From Spirochaetota bacterium (GTDB taxonomy: Bacteria; Spirochaetota; B62-G9; DRHN01): a stretch of 6,716 nt of DNA. Positions within the stretch are counted from its first letter, which is position 1. Each line of letters starts with the position of its first letter. This document shows positions 6,341-6,716 of this stretch, piece after piece. The stretch lies in NCBI GenBank assembly GCA_023136305.1, contig JAGLSF010000106.1, forward strand, positions 1 to 6,716. Reading direction: 5' to 3'. A program made the translations under genes and the position numbers. The notes beneath the pieces were generated by a model, which worked only from the letters and a program-made list of their open reading frames with translations, did not search any database and had not been told where the DNA came from.

Positions 6341-6716
6341 AGCCATAATTCTCCATTGACAGCGTTGATATGATACTTTGCGACTCCTCATTATCGAGAA
6401 TGCGTGCCTGTGCATCATTTATATAGACGACATGGGGGAGATAGTAGAGTGGTCTGCCCTGGAAAAAGCAGATCTCGAGAAGCAGTCCCAGACTGGTTTC
6501 ATGTGACCATTTCTGATCGAAAATGAGATTGCCGAGGCTGTATGCAATCAATCCATCCCCGTACACTTCGATTCCCTGTATAACGTGGGGATGGCTTCCA
6601 AGAACCACGTCAATTCCGTCTTCGATGAGATTTCGCATCATGTCTACCTTCACCGGTTCCGGTTCTTGTATATATTCAACGCCCGCATGTATCGATGCAA
6701 TAAGTATATCGTATTT
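6321..6716 (-). CDS. CapA/PGA_cap family metallophosphatase-like protein, N-terminus cut by window edge
   Basis: The last 131 residues are visible, and the frame stays open to the right edge, so the gene begins outside the window. The segment carries the signatures of the CapA (PGA_cap) family: DILIASIHAGVEY at 3-15, DVVLGSHPHVIQGIEVY at 36-52 with the two His of the metal site, and AYSLGNLIFDQ at 58-68. In Bacillus, CapA belongs to the poly-gamma-glutamate capsule machinery. Many homologues in other bacteria are unlinked to capsule genes and have unknown substrates, and nothing here resembles capB or capC, so I give no gene symbol. A GTG at 6653 could look like a start, but the upstream codons clearly encode the conserved domain. 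Its final codons overlap the start of the GAF gene by 20 bases in another frame. Confidence 0.92.
   Translation of the reverse strand, partial: KYDILIASIHAGVEYIQEPEPVKVDMMRNLIEDGIDVVLGSHPHVIQGIEVYGDGLIAYSLGNLIFDQKWSHETSLGLLLEICFFQGRPLYYLPHVVYINDAQARILDNEESQSIISTLSMENYGYEYVKN

Noticed and set aside
6341..6418. Longer N-terminus of the GAF protein, starting at 6418
   Set aside because: The added residues (such as MMHRHAFSIMRSRK) are an out-of-frame reading of the conserved end of the CapA-like gene; the membrane segment begins right after the ATG at 6340.
6321..6653. A complete 110-residue gene starting at the GTG 6653
   Set aside because: The frame remains open to the window edge and the upstream codons encode the conserved SIHAGVEY motif of the CapA family, so the GTG is internal.

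Overview
The window is a chromosomal housekeeping segment of a Gram-negative-type bacterium. Every convincing gene lies on the minus strand, so transcription runs from high to low coordinates. The primary sigma factor keeps the proteobacterial layout (region 1.1, a long non-conserved insert, then regions 2 to 4). Together with the style of the primase and the YjbQ protein, this suggests a deltaproteobacterium-like lineage (Desulfobacterota in the broad sense). That placement is an impression from protein style, not a phylogenetic result. There is no sign of mobile elements, CRISPR, tRNA or rRNA.

Layout in the direction of transcription: (1) 6716-6321, the C-terminal part of a CapA/PGA_cap-type metallophosphatase-like protein, cut by the right window edge; (2) 6340-5567, a protein with two membrane segments and a GAF domain, whose start overlaps the end of the CapA-like gene; (3) 5510-4473, mltG, the endolytic murein transglycosylase; (4) 4420-2627, dnaG primase, with a promoter-like sequence directly in front; (5) 2590-872, rpoD, the primary sigma factor, 36 bases behind dnaG; (6) an intergenic stretch of 218 bases with a perfect TATAAT and an inverted repeat; (7) 653-429, a small protein of 74 residues that I do not recognise; (8) 358-1, yjbQ (UPF0047), cut by the left window edge.

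The core is a dnaG-rpoD pair, the heart of the classical macromolecular synthesis operon, which joins replication priming and transcription initiation. The rpsU gene that heads this operon in enterobacteria is absent. Its place is taken by envelope-related genes (mltG, a membrane GAF protein and a CapA-like protein). Candidate promoters lie before dnaG and before the small gene, so the string of same-strand genes is probably several overlapping transcription units.

I found no convincing new system. The points most worth a second look are an internal repeat in the RpoD insert just before region 2.1, the non-ATG starts of dnaG, rpoD and yjbQ, the lack of a ribosome binding site before dnaG and mltG, and the unrecognised small gene with its structured upstream region.
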